Shown: positions 28,983 through 38,288 of the stretch, one piece after another
Numbering within the stretch: the first letter of the stretch is position 1
Layout: each line of letters begins with the position of its first letter
Assembly (NCBI GenBank): GCA_016192425.1
Contig: JACPUE010000068.1
Span: 1-64,000, forward strand
From: Burkholderiales bacterium
Lineage (GTDB): Bacteria > Pseudomonadota > Gammaproteobacteria > Burkholderiales > Burkholderiaceae_C
DNA: 64,000 nucleotides
Reading direction: 5' to 3'
The notes under the pieces: generated by a model
The model's input: only the letters and a program-made list of their open reading frames with translations
Database searches by the model: none
What the model was told of the DNA's origin: nothing
Made by a program: the position numbers and the translations under genes

Positions 28983-31283
28983 GTGGTGCGTTGGTCAATA
29001 GCCGGAATTGGGGCGTGTCTCCTGGCAGCCTTGCCAGCCCACGCCCTGCCCGCCTTCGACGAAGTGCGCCGGGCGCACCAGCCCTCCGATGTGCTGGTGC
29101 TCTCGCGCGAGGGCGAGGTGCTGCAGCGGCTGCGCACCGATGCGTCGGTGCGCCGGGGGCAGTGGGTGGCCTTGCCAGATATTTCGGCAGCGCTGCGCCG
29201 GGCCTTGCTGCTCAGCGAGGATCGGCGCTTTTACGAGCACAGCGGCGTGGACTGGCGTGCCGTGTCGGCGGCGGCCTGGGGCAACCTGTGGAACACGCGC
29301 ACACGCGGTGCCAGTACGCTGACCATGCAACTGGCGGGTTTGCTCGACGAGGACTGGCGCCAGGGTTCCGGCGGGCGCAGCGTGGCGCAAAAGCTGGGGC
29401 AGACGGTGGCGGCGCAGGTGCTGGAGCGGCGCTGGCGCAAGGACCAGATCCTGGAGGCCTACATCAACCTGGTGCCCTTTCGTGGCGAGGTCGTGGGCAT
29501 AGACGCTCTGGCGCGTACCCTGTTTGGCAAGGCCGCGCACGGGCTGGATGAGCACGAGGCCGCGCTGGCGGTTGCCTTGGTGCGTGCGCCCAATGCACGT
29601 GCGGCGCAGGTGGCGCAGCGCGCCTGCGGCGTGTGGCGCGAGATGCAGGCTGCGCAGGCGCCGGCCACGGCTGCTGGTGCAAGGAAGGCTGCCAAGGCGC
29701 CAATGCCAACGCCCGCGCAGGCCGATTGCACTGCGCTGGATCTGCTGGCCCATGCCGCGCTGCAGCGCCGCGCCTGGCCCGCCAGCGAAGGCGTGGCCCC
29801 GCACGCCGCACGCCGCGCACTGGCGCAGGCCCAACAGGGCGGGGATGGGATGGTGGCACAGGTGCGCACCACGCTCAGCGCGCCGCTGCAGCGTTTTGCG
29901 GTGCAGGCGCTGACCCAGCATCTGCGCGAACTGCAGGGCCGCCAGGTGGAAGACGGTGCCGTGCTGGTGCTGGACAACGCCAGCGGCGAGGTGCTGGCCT
30001 GGGTGGGTTCGTCAGGCGCCCTGAGCGGCGCGGCCGAGGTCGATGGTGTGCTGGCGCTGCGCCAGCCGGGCTCCACGCTCAAGCCTTTTTTGTACGCGCA
30101 GGCGCTGGCCGAGCGGCGGCTCACTGCGGCGTCGCTGGTGGAAGACTCGCCCGCCCAGATTGCCACGCCGGGCGGGCTGTACATCCCGCAGAACTACGAC
30201 CGCCAGTTCAAGGGCTGGGTGTCGGTGCGCACGGCGCTGGCCGCGTCGCTTAATGTGCCTGCGGTGCGCACGCTGCTCATGGTGTCGCCCGATGCGTTCT
30301 ACCGGCAACTGCAGGCGCTGGGCCTGCCGCTGCGCGAGAGTGCGGGCTACTACGGCTACAGCCTGGCGCTGGGCAGCAGCGAAACGCCGCTCTTGCAACT
30401 GACCAACGCCTACCGCGCGCTGGCCAACGGCGGGCGCCACAGCCCGGTGGCGCCGCTGCTGCGCGCCGAGCGGCCCGCGCGCCCTGCGTTCACCAGGGCG
30501 GTGGACGAGGGCGCCGCCTGGGTCGTGGGCGACATCCTGGCCGATCCCCTGGCCCGTGCGCGCACCTTCGGCACCGACAGCGTGCTCGCCACCCGCACCT
30601 GGTCGGCCGTGAAGACCGGCACCAGCAAGGACATGCGCGACAACTGGGCCATCGGCTGGTCCAGCCGCTACACCGTGGGCGTGTGGGTGGGCAACGCCAG
30701 CGGCGCGCCCATGCACGAGGTCAGCGGCACCAGCGGGGCGGCGCCCGTCTGGGCCGCACTCATGGCGCAGCTGCACGCCCGCAGCCCCAGCCGCGCCCCG
30801 GCGGCGCCCGCAGCGCTGGTGCGCCAGCCGGTGCGCTTTGGCCCAGGGCCGGGCACGGGGGCGCCGCTGGAGGCCGCGCGCACCGAGTGGTTTGTGGCGG
30901 GTACGCAGCAAGCCTTGTTTGCTATTAATAATATAGCTGATGGCGCTTATCTGTTGGGCGCTGGAGGCGGTTTTGACTTGAATTCCGACACGCCGTCCGC
31001 GCCCTCGGCCGTGCGCATTGCGGCGCCTGCGCCGGGCAGCATTGTGGCGCTGGATCCCGACATTCCGCCGCAGAACCAGCGCGTGCACTTCATCGCCGCG
31101 CCGCACGCTGCGCCGGGCCTGCGCTGGCGCATGGATGGCAAACCCCTGGGCCGGGGTGCGCAGGTGGCCTGGTTGCCCTGGCCGGGCCGCCATGTGGTGC
31201 AACTGACCGATGCACGCGGGCGGGTGCTGGACGAGGTGCGCATCGAGGTGCGGGGTGCTGGCGTCAGGGCGCGTGCGCCATGA
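28983..31283 (+). CDS. pbpC: Penicillin-binding protein 1C
   Basis: About 766 aa from GTG 28983 (GTG 28986 also possible; no ATG is available). An N-terminal hydrophobic segment (SIAGIGACLLAALPAHA) is followed by a family 51 glycosyltransferase domain (LLSEDRRFYEHSGVDW, GASTLTMQLAGLL, KDQILEAYINLVPFRGEVVG). The transpeptidase domain has the serine in QPGSTLKPFLYA, the SxN-like SLNVP and the KTGTSKDMRDNW box. A BiPBP_C domain closes the protein. PBP1C builds peptidoglycan and commonly pairs with alpha-2-macroglobulin. The linker before the C-terminal domain is encoded by a copy of the AT-rich repeat. Confidence 0.92.
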   Translation: MVRWSIAGIGACLLAALPAHALPAFDEVRRAHQPSDVLVLSREGEVLQRLRTDASVRRGQWVALPDISAALRRALLLSEDRRFYEHSGVDWRAVSAAAWGNLWNTRTRGASTLTMQLAGLLDEDWRQGSGGRSVAQKLGQTVAAQVLERRWRKDQILEAYINLVPFRGEVVGIDALARTLFGKAAHGLDEHEAALAVALVRAPNARAAQVAQRACGVWREMQAAQAPATAAGARKAAKAPMPTPAQADCTALDLLAHAALQRRAWPASEGVAPHAARRALAQAQQGGDGMVAQVRTTLSAPLQRFAVQALTQHLRELQGRQVEDGAVLVLDNASGEVLAWVGSSGALSGAAEVDGVLALRQPGSTLKPFLYAQALAERRLTAASLVEDSPAQIATPGGLYIPQNYDRQFKGWVSVRTALAASLNVPAVRTLLMVSPDAFYRQLQALGLPLRESAGYYGYSLALGSSETPLLQLTNAYRALANGGRHSPVAPLLRAERPARPAFTRAVDEGAAWVVGDILADPLARARTFGTDSVLATRTWSAVKTGTSKDMRDNWAIGWSSRYTVGVWVGNASGAPMHEVSGTSGAAPVWAALMAQLHARSPSRAPAAPAALVRQPVRFGPGPGTGAPLEAARTEWFVAGTQQALFAINNIADGAYLLGAGGGFDLNSDTPSAPSAVRIAAPAPGSIVALDPDIPPQNQRVHFIAAPHAAPGLRWRMDGKPLGRGAQVAWLPWPGRHVVQLTDARGRVLDEVRIEVRGAGVRARAP
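30921..30985. repeat. AT-rich repeat inserted in frame within pbpC
   Basis: GCTATTAATAATATAGC, a TGGCGCTTATCTGTTGGGCGCTGGAGG-type middle with its own GGCGCT/GGCGCT arms, and a TTTTGACTTGAA end match the layout of the family's longer intergenic version. It is read through in frame as AINNIADGAYLLGAGGG, between the transpeptidase and the C-terminal domain. Its AT content contrasts sharply with the surrounding GC-rich coding DNA. Confidence 0.65.
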
Positions 31284-31326
31284 GCAGGTGTGCGCCTGCT
31301 ACAAATGCTGACATTCCGCTCCTACA

Positions 31327-33639
31327 ATGCCTTCAAGCCATTGTATTTTTGCTGTGCCGTCAAACCGTCTCTACCGCCTGGTTGCGTTGTCGCTGCTGCT
31401 CACCCTGGGCATTGGCGCCTTGTTTGCCCGCGTGGTCTGGCAGATGCAGGACGAAAGATGGGCCGCCACTCGGCGCGTCAACGCCAGCTTGGCCCAGGTG
31501 CTGGCGCACAGCCTGGGCCGCGGGTTAGATGCCTACGATCTGTCGCTCAAGGGCTTGATCCAGGGCTTGGACGATCAGGCCATCATGGGCCTGCCTGCCG
31601 CACAGCGCCAACGTGCCTTGTTCGACCAGTCCATGGGCTTGACGGACACGGCGGGCATGTTGGTGCTCGACAGCCATGGCGATGTAGTGCTCGACTCCAC
31701 CAGTGTGGAGCCACGCCGCGCCAACCTGGCCGACAGGGACTATTTCCAGGTTTTTGCGCAAGGCCGCCACCAGGGGCTGTACTTCGGGGCGCCGGTGCTT
31801 TCGCGCCTGACCGGCAGATACCTGCTACCCATGGCGCGTGCGCGCCACCACGCCGATGGCCGCTTTGCTGGCGTGGTGGTCGGTGGCCTGCGCCTGGAGT
31901 ATTTCAACAATCTGTTTTCCGTGGTCGATCTGGGGCCGCAGAGCGGCATCACGCTCTTCCTGGCCGATGGGACGGTGGTCTCGCGCTATCCCTCCCAGGA
32001 TGCCGAGATCGGCAAGTCCATCGCAGGGTCTGAGGATCTGCGCCGCATCCAGGCCGAGCGTAGTGGCAGCTTCATCAGCGCCGATGCCATTGACAAGGTG
32101 GAGCGCTTTGACACCTTTCGCCATGTGGGCGCCTACCCGCTGATTCTGAGCGTGGCGCAATCCAAGGACTCGGTCACACAGGCATGGCAGCGCAGCGCCT
32201 GGGTGCTGGGGGGCTTTGCGGCGCTTCTCATGCTGGCCGCCTTGGCGCTTGCCGCGCTGTTCGTGCGCGAACTGCAACGGCGCCAGCATGTGGCGCAGCA
32301 GTTGCAGCAGGCCGAGCACGATGTGCGCACCATCCTGGACAACCTGCCCTCGCTCGTGAGCTACTGGGACGCCAGCCTGCACAACCGCTTTGCCAACAAG
32401 GCCGCCAGCGCGGCCTTCGGCCTCACTCCCAAGGGCATGCAGGGCAAGGAAGCCAGTGAACTGCTGGGCGCATTGGACTATGCCTTGGTCGAACCCTACG
32501 TGCAGCACGCCCTGGGCGGCGAGCCCCAGGTGTTCGAGCGCACCATGCGCAGCCCTGCCACCGGCCAGGTGCGGCACAACCACATCGTCTATGCGCCCGA
32601 CCGCCCCGATTCCCAGGGCCCGGTGCTGGGCATCTTTGCGCAGGTGACGGACATCACCGACCGCAAGCGCATGGAAGACGCCCTGTTCGACGAGAAGGAG
32701 CGCATGCGGCTCACGCTGCAGTCCATTGGCGATGCGGTGGTCTGTACCGACGCGCAGGGCCGCGTCACCTACATCAACCCTGTGGCCCAGCGCATGACGG
32801 GCTGGCAGGCCTTTGACGCCGCCGACCAGAACGTGGACAACGTGGCCCCCCTGCACCGCACCAATGGCGAGTGCGTGAACCCCAGCCCCGTGCGCCAGGC
32901 GCTGCAAACGGGCAAGCCCTGCGGCCCCACGCGCGGCGTGGTGCTGCACCGCCGCGACGGGCACCGCTACGTGGTCGAGGAAACGGCCAGCCCCATCACC
33001 GACCGCCATGGCCAGCTTACCGGCGCGGTGATGGTGCTGCACGACGTGACCGAAACCATGGCCCTGGCCGAGCGCATGGCGCACCTGGCCCAGTACGACG
33101 CGCTGACCGACCTGCCCAACCGCGTGCTGTTGCAAGACCGCGCGCGCCAGGCCCTGGCACTGGCGCGGCGCGACGGCAAGACCCTGGCCGTGATGTACAT
33201 CGACCTGGACGGGTTCAAGCAGGTCAACGACACCCTGGGCCACGACCTGGGCGACCAGTTGCTGGTGCAGTTTGCGCGCCGCCTGCAGGCGGCAGTGCGC
33301 CAGTCCGACACCGTGTGCCGCCAGGGGGGCGACGAATTCGTGGTGCTGCTGCCGGGGCTGGAGGGGCCCCAGCAGTCCGCCGTGGTGGCGCGCAAGGTGC
33401 TGGCCGTGTGCCAGGCGCCTTTCGATCTGCAGGGCCGCGAGGCCCGTGTGGGCCTGAGCGCGGGCATGGCCTTGTTTCCCCAGCATGGCAGCAGCTTTGA
33501 AGAACTGGCGCGCCATGCCGACACTGCCATGTACGCCGCCAAGCGCTCGGGCCGCATGCAGGTGCGCTGCTACACAGGCGCAGGCCAGGAACCCACGCTG
33601 CTGGCCCGGGAGCATGCCGCCGAACCCGATGCGGCCTGA
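31327..33639 (+). CDS. Membrane sensor with Cache-like, PAS and GGDEF domains (diguanylate cyclase)
   Basis: 770 aa. Transmembrane segment about 15-35 (YRLVALSLLLTLGIGALFA), a periplasmic Cache-type sensor about 40-280 (DRDYFQVFAQGRHQGLYFG, YPLILSVAQSKD), then a second membrane segment about 285-315. Two PAS domains follow (DNLPSLVSYWDASLHNRFA; IGDAVVCTDAQGRVTYINP). The GGDEF domain starts YDALTDLPNRVLL and has the active site QGGDEFVVLL, so it should make cyclic-di-GMP. No EAL domain. No neighbour suggests its target. The ATG at 31327 gives a normal basic N terminus. Confidence 0.9.
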   Translation: MPSSHCIFAVPSNRLYRLVALSLLLTLGIGALFARVVWQMQDERWAATRRVNASLAQVLAHSLGRGLDAYDLSLKGLIQGLDDQAIMGLPAAQRQRALFDQSMGLTDTAGMLVLDSHGDVVLDSTSVEPRRANLADRDYFQVFAQGRHQGLYFGAPVLSRLTGRYLLPMARARHHADGRFAGVVVGGLRLEYFNNLFSVVDLGPQSGITLFLADGTVVSRYPSQDAEIGKSIAGSEDLRRIQAERSGSFISADAIDKVERFDTFRHVGAYPLILSVAQSKDSVTQAWQRSAWVLGGFAALLMLAALALAALFVRELQRRQHVAQQLQQAEHDVRTILDNLPSLVSYWDASLHNRFANKAASAAFGLTPKGMQGKEASELLGALDYALVEPYVQHALGGEPQVFERTMRSPATGQVRHNHIVYAPDRPDSQGPVLGIFAQVTDITDRKRMEDALFDEKERMRLTLQSIGDAVVCTDAQGRVTYINPVAQRMTGWQAFDAADQNVDNVAPLHRTNGECVNPSPVRQALQTGKPCGPTRGVVLHRRDGHRYVVEETASPITDRHGQLTGAVMVLHDVTETMALAERMAHLAQYDALTDLPNRVLLQDRARQALALARRDGKTLAVMYIDLDGFKQVNDTLGHDLGDQLLVQFARRLQAAVRQSDTVCRQGGDEFVVLLPGLEGPQQSAVVARKVLAVCQAPFDLQGREARVGLSAGMALFPQHGSSFEELARHADTAMYAAKRSGRMQVRCYTGAGQEPTLLAREHAAEPDAA

Positions 33640-33641
33640 AT

Positions 33642-33680
33642 GCTATAAAAACAATAGCTGTTAGCGCGCTTCGGTATTGC
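33642..33680. repeat. AT-rich intergenic repeat, copy 2 (degenerate)
   Basis: GCTATAAAAACAATAGC followed by TGTTAGCGCGCTT. It starts 2 bp after the stop of the GGDEF gene. The downstream GACGGGCGT block of other copies is not clear. Confidence 0.6.
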
Positions 33681-33805
33681 CTTACGGGCCGATTTGGTTT
33701 TGAATGCAAATTTGATCCAAGGCGCACAAATATTTTTGATGGCCTGCCAGACCGCCGCGCCCTACCATTGCGGCCAGCCTGAACCACACACCCAAGGAGA
33801 TCCGC

Positions 33806-34969
33806 GTGCCTGACCTGTCCACCATCACCTGCATCGAAGACCTGCGCCGCATCGCCAAGCGCCGCGTGCCCCGCATGTTCTACGACTACTGCGATTCGGG
33901 CTCGTGGACCGAGAGCACCTACCGTTCCAACGAGGAAGACTTCCAGAAGATCAAGCTGCGCCAGCGCGTGGCCGTCAACATGACCGGGCGCACCACGCGC
34001 ACCACCATGGTGGGCCAGGACGTGGCCATGCCCGTGGCCCTGGCGCCCACGGGCCTGACCGGCATGCAGCACGCCGATGGCGAAATCCTTGCCGCGCGTG
34101 CGGCCAAGGCCTTCGGCGTGCCCTTCACGCTCTCGACCATGAGCATCTGCTCCATCGAGGATGTGGCCCAGCATGCAGGCCCCGGCTTCTGGTTCCAGCT
34201 CTATGTGATGCGCGACCGCGACTACATCGAGCGCCTGATCGACCGTGCCAAGGCTGCAGGCTGTTCGGCCCTGCAGCTCACGCTGGACCTGCAGATCCTG
34301 GGCCAGCGCCACAAGGACATCAAGAACGGCCTGTCCTCGCCCCCCAAACCCACCATCGCCAACCTCATCAACCTGGCCACCAAGCCGCGCTGGTGCCTGG
34401 GGATGCTGGGCACCCGCCGCCGCAGCTTCGGCAACATCGTGGGCCATGCCAAGGGCGTGGGCGACATGTCCTCGCTCTCATCCTGGACGGTGGAGCAGTT
34501 CGACCCCGAACTCAACTGGGGCGATGTGGAATGGATCAAGAAACGCTGGGGCGGCAAGCTCATCCTCAAGGGCATCATGGAGGCCGAAGACGCCCGCCTG
34601 GCCGTGGACAGCGGCGCCGACGCGCTCATCGTCAGCAACCACGGCGGGCGCCAGCTCGACGGCGCGCCGTCCTCCATTGCAGCGCTGCCCGCCATTGCCC
34701 AGGCCGTGGGCAAGAACATCGAGGTGTGGATGGACGGCGGCATCCGCAGCGGCCAGGACGTGCTCAAGGCCCGCGCGCTGGGAGCGCAGGGCACCATGAT
34801 CGGCCGCGCCTTCCTCTACGGCCTGGGCGCCTACGGCGAACTGGGCGTCACGCGCGTGCTGGAGATCATCCGCAAGGAACTGGATCTGACCATGGCCTTC
34901 TGCGGCCGCACGGACATCAACACCGTCGACTCTTCCATTCTGCTGCCCGGCACCTATCCCACACCCTGA
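33806..34969 (+). CDS. lldD: L-lactate dehydrogenase (FMN-dependent)
   Basis: 387 aa from GTG 33806 with an AAGGAGA ribosome site 5 bp upstream. It oxidises L-lactate to pyruvate and passes electrons to the quinone pool. FMN-dependent alpha-hydroxy-acid oxidase marks are present: FYDYCDSGSWTESTYR at the N terminus, ALAPTGLTGMQHADGEI, QLYVMRDRDYIERLI and the catalytic SNHGGRQLDGAPSSI. The product is predicted to be a peripheral membrane enzyme. It stands 10 bp before dinB. Related 2-hydroxyacid oxidases (glycolate, mandelate) cannot be fully excluded. Confidence 0.9.
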   Translation: MPDLSTITCIEDLRRIAKRRVPRMFYDYCDSGSWTESTYRSNEEDFQKIKLRQRVAVNMTGRTTRTTMVGQDVAMPVALAPTGLTGMQHADGEILAARAAKAFGVPFTLSTMSICSIEDVAQHAGPGFWFQLYVMRDRDYIERLIDRAKAAGCSALQLTLDLQILGQRHKDIKNGLSSPPKPTIANLINLATKPRWCLGMLGTRRRSFGNIVGHAKGVGDMSSLSSWTVEQFDPELNWGDVEWIKKRWGGKLILKGIMEAEDARLAVDSGADALIVSNHGGRQLDGAPSSIAALPAIAQAVGKNIEVWMDGGIRSGQDVLKARALGAQGTMIGRAFLYGLGAYGELGVTRVLEIIRKELDLTMAFCGRTDINTVDSSILLPGTYPTP

Positions 34970-34978
34970 GGTGAAACA

Positions 34979-36229
34979 ATGGCGGCCGTGACTGCCGCCA
35001 ATACCGCCAATAGCCCCCTGCCGCGCCGCATTGCCCATCTGGACATGGATGCCTTCTATGCCAGCGTGGAGCTTCTGCGCTACCCACAACTCCAGGGCCT
35101 GCCCGTGGTCATTGGCGGAGGGCGGCGCGACTGCGACCAGCGCATCACCACCGAGGGCTCGGGCCTGCCGCTGCACGAGATACCGCTGGCAGACTTCCCG
35201 CGGCTGCAGGACTACACCGGGCGCGGCGTCATCACCACCGCCACCTATGCGGCGCGCGCTTTTGGCGTGGGCTCGGCCATGGGGTTGATGAAGGCGGCGC
35301 GCCTGTGCCCGCAGGCCATTTTGCTGCCGGTGGACTTTGATGAGTACCGGCGCTATTCGCGCCGTTTCAAGCAGGTCATCACCGACATCGCCCCCGTGAT
35401 GGAAGACCGGGGCGTGGACGAGGTGTACATCGACTTCACGCAGGTGGCAGGCGGCCAGCGCGAGGGCGGGCGCGTGCTCGCGCGGCTGATCCAGAAATCC
35501 ATCTTCGATGCCACGGGCCTGACCTGCTCCATCGGCGTGGCGCCCAACAAGCTGCTGGCCAAGATGGCGAGCGAGTTCCGCAAGCCCAACGGCATCTCCA
35601 TCGTGCACGAGGCCGACCTGCAGCCGTTGATCTGGCCGCTGGCGTGCCGCAAGATCAACGGCATCGGCCCCAAGGCCGACGCCAGGCTGGCAGCCCACGG
35701 CATCCACACCATTGGCGAGCTGGCGGCACGCCCGCGCGACTGGCTGGTGCAGCATTTCGGCAAGGCCACGGGCGCCTGGCTGCACGCCGCCGCCTGGGGG
35801 CGCGACGAACGGCCCGTGGTGACCGAGAGCGAGCCCGTGAGCATCAGCCGCGAGACCACCTTCGAGCGCGACCTGCACGCCGTGCACGACCGCGCCGAGC
35901 TGGGCCGTATCTTCACTGCGCTGTGCGAGCAGGTGGCGCAAGACCTGCAGCGCAAGGGCTATGCGGGCCGCACCATAGGCATCAAGCTGCGCTATGCGGA
36001 CTTTCGCGGCGCCACGCGCGACCAGACCATTGCCCAGGCCACGCAGGACGCCGCCGTGCTGCGCCGTGTGGCCGGTCAGTGCCTCAAGCGCGTGCCGCTG
36101 CAGCAGCGCCTGCGCCTGCTGGGGGTGCGCGTGGCCTCGCTGGTGCCCGTCGTGGCGGGCGCTGGCGCACAGCAGGCGCCAGCGTGCAGCACTGAGCCGG
36201 TGCAAGGAGGCATGCTGGAACTTTTCTGA
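34979..36229 (+). CDS. dinB: DNA polymerase IV (Y-family, translesion)
   Basis: 416 aa. The catalytic acidic residues lie in IAHLDMDAFYASVELLRYP and EDRGVDEVYIDFT. TTATYAARAFGVGSAMG, SIGVAPNKLLAKMASEFRKP and NGIGPKADARLAAHGI (helix-hairpin-helix) follow. The C-terminal little-finger domain is complete (ISRETTFERDLHAV). DinB copies damaged DNA with low fidelity. The ending GGMLELF resembles a beta-clamp binding peptide. There is no LexA box that I can recognise upstream, and its short distance to lldD suggests readthrough from that gene. Confidence 0.92.
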   Translation: MAAVTAANTANSPLPRRIAHLDMDAFYASVELLRYPQLQGLPVVIGGGRRDCDQRITTEGSGLPLHEIPLADFPRLQDYTGRGVITTATYAARAFGVGSAMGLMKAARLCPQAILLPVDFDEYRRYSRRFKQVITDIAPVMEDRGVDEVYIDFTQVAGGQREGGRVLARLIQKSIFDATGLTCSIGVAPNKLLAKMASEFRKPNGISIVHEADLQPLIWPLACRKINGIGPKADARLAAHGIHTIGELAARPRDWLVQHFGKATGAWLHAAAWGRDERPVVTESEPVSISRETTFERDLHAVHDRAELGRIFTALCEQVAQDLQRKGYAGRTIGIKLRYADFRGATRDQTIAQATQDAAVLRRVAGQCLKRVPLQQRLRLLGVRVASLVPVVAGAGAQQAPACSTEPVQGGMLELF

Positions 36230-36322
36230 CTATTCGGGTTTTTACGTAAATTTTTGTGTCAGCAAACAGCGGCACAATGGTTCGAACCGCTTTACTGCGG
36301 AATTCTTCGGCAGAGATCACCT

Positions 36323-37885
36323 ATGCGCGTCAACCTTCCCGTCACCAACAACGAATACGACTTCCCGGCCGACGAACTGCTGATGTCCACCACCGATACC
36401 AAAGGGGTGTTGACGCACTGCAACGCGCCCTTTGCCCGTGTGAGCGGTTTCACCATGGAAGAACTCATGGGCCAGCCGCACAACATGATCCGCCACCCGG
36501 ACATGCCGCCTGAGGCCTACAAGGACATGTGGTCCACCATCGGGCGCGGGCGCAGCTGGACGGGCATCGTCAAGAACCGCCGCAAGAACGGCGATTTTTA
36601 TTGGGTGCAGGCCCATGTCACGCCCATCATGCGGCAGGGCAAGCCGCAGGCATACATATCTGTGCGCACCAAGCCCACGCGCGAGCAGATCAAGGCGGCC
36701 GAGGCCTTGTATGCGCGCGTCAAGCAGGAGCGCGAGTCCGGGCGCCAGACCATCAGGATCCATGCTGGTGGCGTGCGCAGCACCAGCGTGTGGGACAACC
36801 TGCGCAAGCGCTACCGCTCGGGCCCCACGCTGCGCCTGGCGGCCCTGCTGCTGCCGCTGATGCTGGTGTCGCTGGTGCCGGGCTGGATGGGCTGGACCGA
36901 TGGCATGGCCCTGGCCTTGCAAACCCTGGCCTGGCTGGTCACCGCCGGACTGGTGCTGGCGCGCTACCACGTGAGCGTGACCCTGCCGATCCGCAGCCTG
37001 CGGCGCCTGCTCAACAACATGGCGGCTGGCGACCTGACGCACCGCGAGCCCGATCTGCCCTTGACCCATGTGCTGGGCAAGGTGATGTCGCGCGTGCAGC
37101 GCTTGCAGCTCAACATCCGTGCCGTGGTGGGCGATGCCTTGGAAGAGATGGAGCGGTTCAGCTCGATTTCGGCTGAAATCGCCCAGAGTGCGCAGGATTT
37201 GTCCGGGCGCGCCGAATCCCAGGCCAGCAGCCTGGAGCAATCTGCCGCAGCCATGGAGCAAATGTCCAGCACGGTGGAAAACTCCAACGAGGCCGCGCAG
37301 AAAGTGGTGCGCGAGAGCCACCACAGTGCCGATCTGGCGCGCAAGGGAGGGGAGGCCGTCGCGGAGGTCAGCCAAGTGGTCAACGCCATCGCGCAGTCCT
37401 CGCGCAAGATGGGACAGATCATCTCGACCATCGAGGGCATTGCCTTCCAGACCAACATCCTGGCGCTCAACGCGGCCGTCGAGGCTGCGCGTGCGGGTGA
37501 GCAGGGCCGGGGTTTTGCCGTGGTGGCGGGCGAGGTGCGCAGCCTGGCGCAGCGTTCCTCCGAGGCTGCCAAGGAAATCCAGGCCCTCATCAACGACTCG
37601 GCAACCAACATCGAGCGCGGCGCAGGCCTGATGCAGTCGGCCAGCCAGACCATTGACGAGGTGGTGCAGTCGGTGGCGGACGTGAATTCCCTCATGGCCC
37701 AAATGGGCGTGGCGGCGCACGAGCAGGCCGAGGGCATTTCCCAGGTCAACGAGGCGGTCACGCTGCTGGACCGGGACACGCAGCAGAACGCCGCATTGGC
37801 TGAGCAGTCGGCCGCGTCGGCCCGCGTCATGAGCGACAGCGCGGCCGTGCTCGGGCGTACGCTGGAAGTGTTCCGCGTGCGTTGA
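36323..37885 (+). CDS. PAS-containing methyl-accepting chemotaxis protein (Aer-like)
   Basis: 520 aa. A PAS domain near the N terminus (LMSTTDTKGVLTHCNAPFAR, HNMIRHPDMPPEAYKDMW, GIVKNRRKNGDFYWVQAHV) matches the FAD-binding PAS of Aer. Two membrane segments follow at about 175-220, then a HAMP-like linker (LRRLLNNMAAGDLTHREPD) and the signalling domain with hairpin IEGIAFQTNILALNAAVEAARAGEQGRGFAVVAGEVRSLA split across about 375-415. It probably reports redox state to the flagellar motor through CheA. No CheR-binding pentapeptide is seen at the C terminus (VFRVR). Confidence 0.9.
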   Translation: MRVNLPVTNNEYDFPADELLMSTTDTKGVLTHCNAPFARVSGFTMEELMGQPHNMIRHPDMPPEAYKDMWSTIGRGRSWTGIVKNRRKNGDFYWVQAHVTPIMRQGKPQAYISVRTKPTREQIKAAEALYARVKQERESGRQTIRIHAGGVRSTSVWDNLRKRYRSGPTLRLAALLLPLMLVSLVPGWMGWTDGMALALQTLAWLVTAGLVLARYHVSVTLPIRSLRRLLNNMAAGDLTHREPDLPLTHVLGKVMSRVQRLQLNIRAVVGDALEEMERFSSISAEIAQSAQDLSGRAESQASSLEQSAAAMEQMSSTVENSNEAAQKVVRESHHSADLARKGGEAVAEVSQVVNAIAQSSRKMGQIISTIEGIAFQTNILALNAAVEAARAGEQGRGFAVVAGEVRSLAQRSSEAAKEIQALINDSATNIERGAGLMQSASQTIDEVVQSVADVNSLMAQMGVAAHEQAEGISQVNEAVTLLDRDTQQNAALAEQSAASARVMSDSAAVLGRTLEVFRVR

Positions 37886-37946
37886 CGCACTGCGTACAGC
37901 GTTCTGAAAGGAATCAGCCGGTAAAATCGAGGGTTTCTACCTAGTC

Positions 37947-37975
37947 TTGACGAAAGCTTACACCAGTCTTACACT
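37947..37975 (+). promoter_or_regulatory. Predicted sigma-70 promoter
   Basis: TTGACG (37947-37952), 17-bp spacer, TACACT (37970-37975). It would drive the small membrane protein starting at 38004. Match to consensus is good but not tested. Confidence 0.55.
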
Positions 37976-38003
37976 GGAGTGCCCGTCGTGCCGGGAGACT
38001 CCA

Positions 38004-38273
38004 ATGACCCTCGAAGAGCTTCAACGCATCAAGCAATGGCATGTGGCCAACAAGGCCGAGCACCCCCTGGAGTATCACTTGTGGGACGCCGTGCTGACGC
38101 TCTGGCTCATGGGCTGGGTGGGCTGGTTCCCCATCTATCTTTTCGACGACTGGTGGGGGGTGCCCCTGTGCTGCGTGGGCATGCTGTTCCCCAGCCTTTA
38201 CGTTGCCTGGCGCAGCAGCGCGCACAGGCGCCGCAAGCTGCGCTGCGACTGGCTCGATTTCCGCCGTTCCTGA
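38004..38273 (+). CDS. Small membrane protein of unknown function
   Basis: 89 aa from ATG 38004, preceded by GGGAGAC. The first 25 residues are soluble and helical (MTLEELQRIKQWHVANKAEH). Two hydrophobic segments follow (AVLTLWLMGWVGWFPIYLF; GVPLCCVGMLFPSLYVAW), then a basic Arg/Lys-rich tail. No family recognised. A predicted promoter upstream and its own ribosome site support it as a real single-gene unit. Confidence 0.72.
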   Translation: MTLEELQRIKQWHVANKAEHPLEYHLWDAVLTLWLMGWVGWFPIYLFDDWWGVPLCCVGMLFPSLYVAWRSSAHRRRKLRCDWLDFRRS

Positions 38274-38288
38274 CAGCGCAACAAACCC

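Noticed and set aside
36230-36322. Sigma-28 flagellar promoter before the chemoreceptor
   Set aside because: A TAAA element is present but no acceptable GCCGATAA-like element at the right distance.
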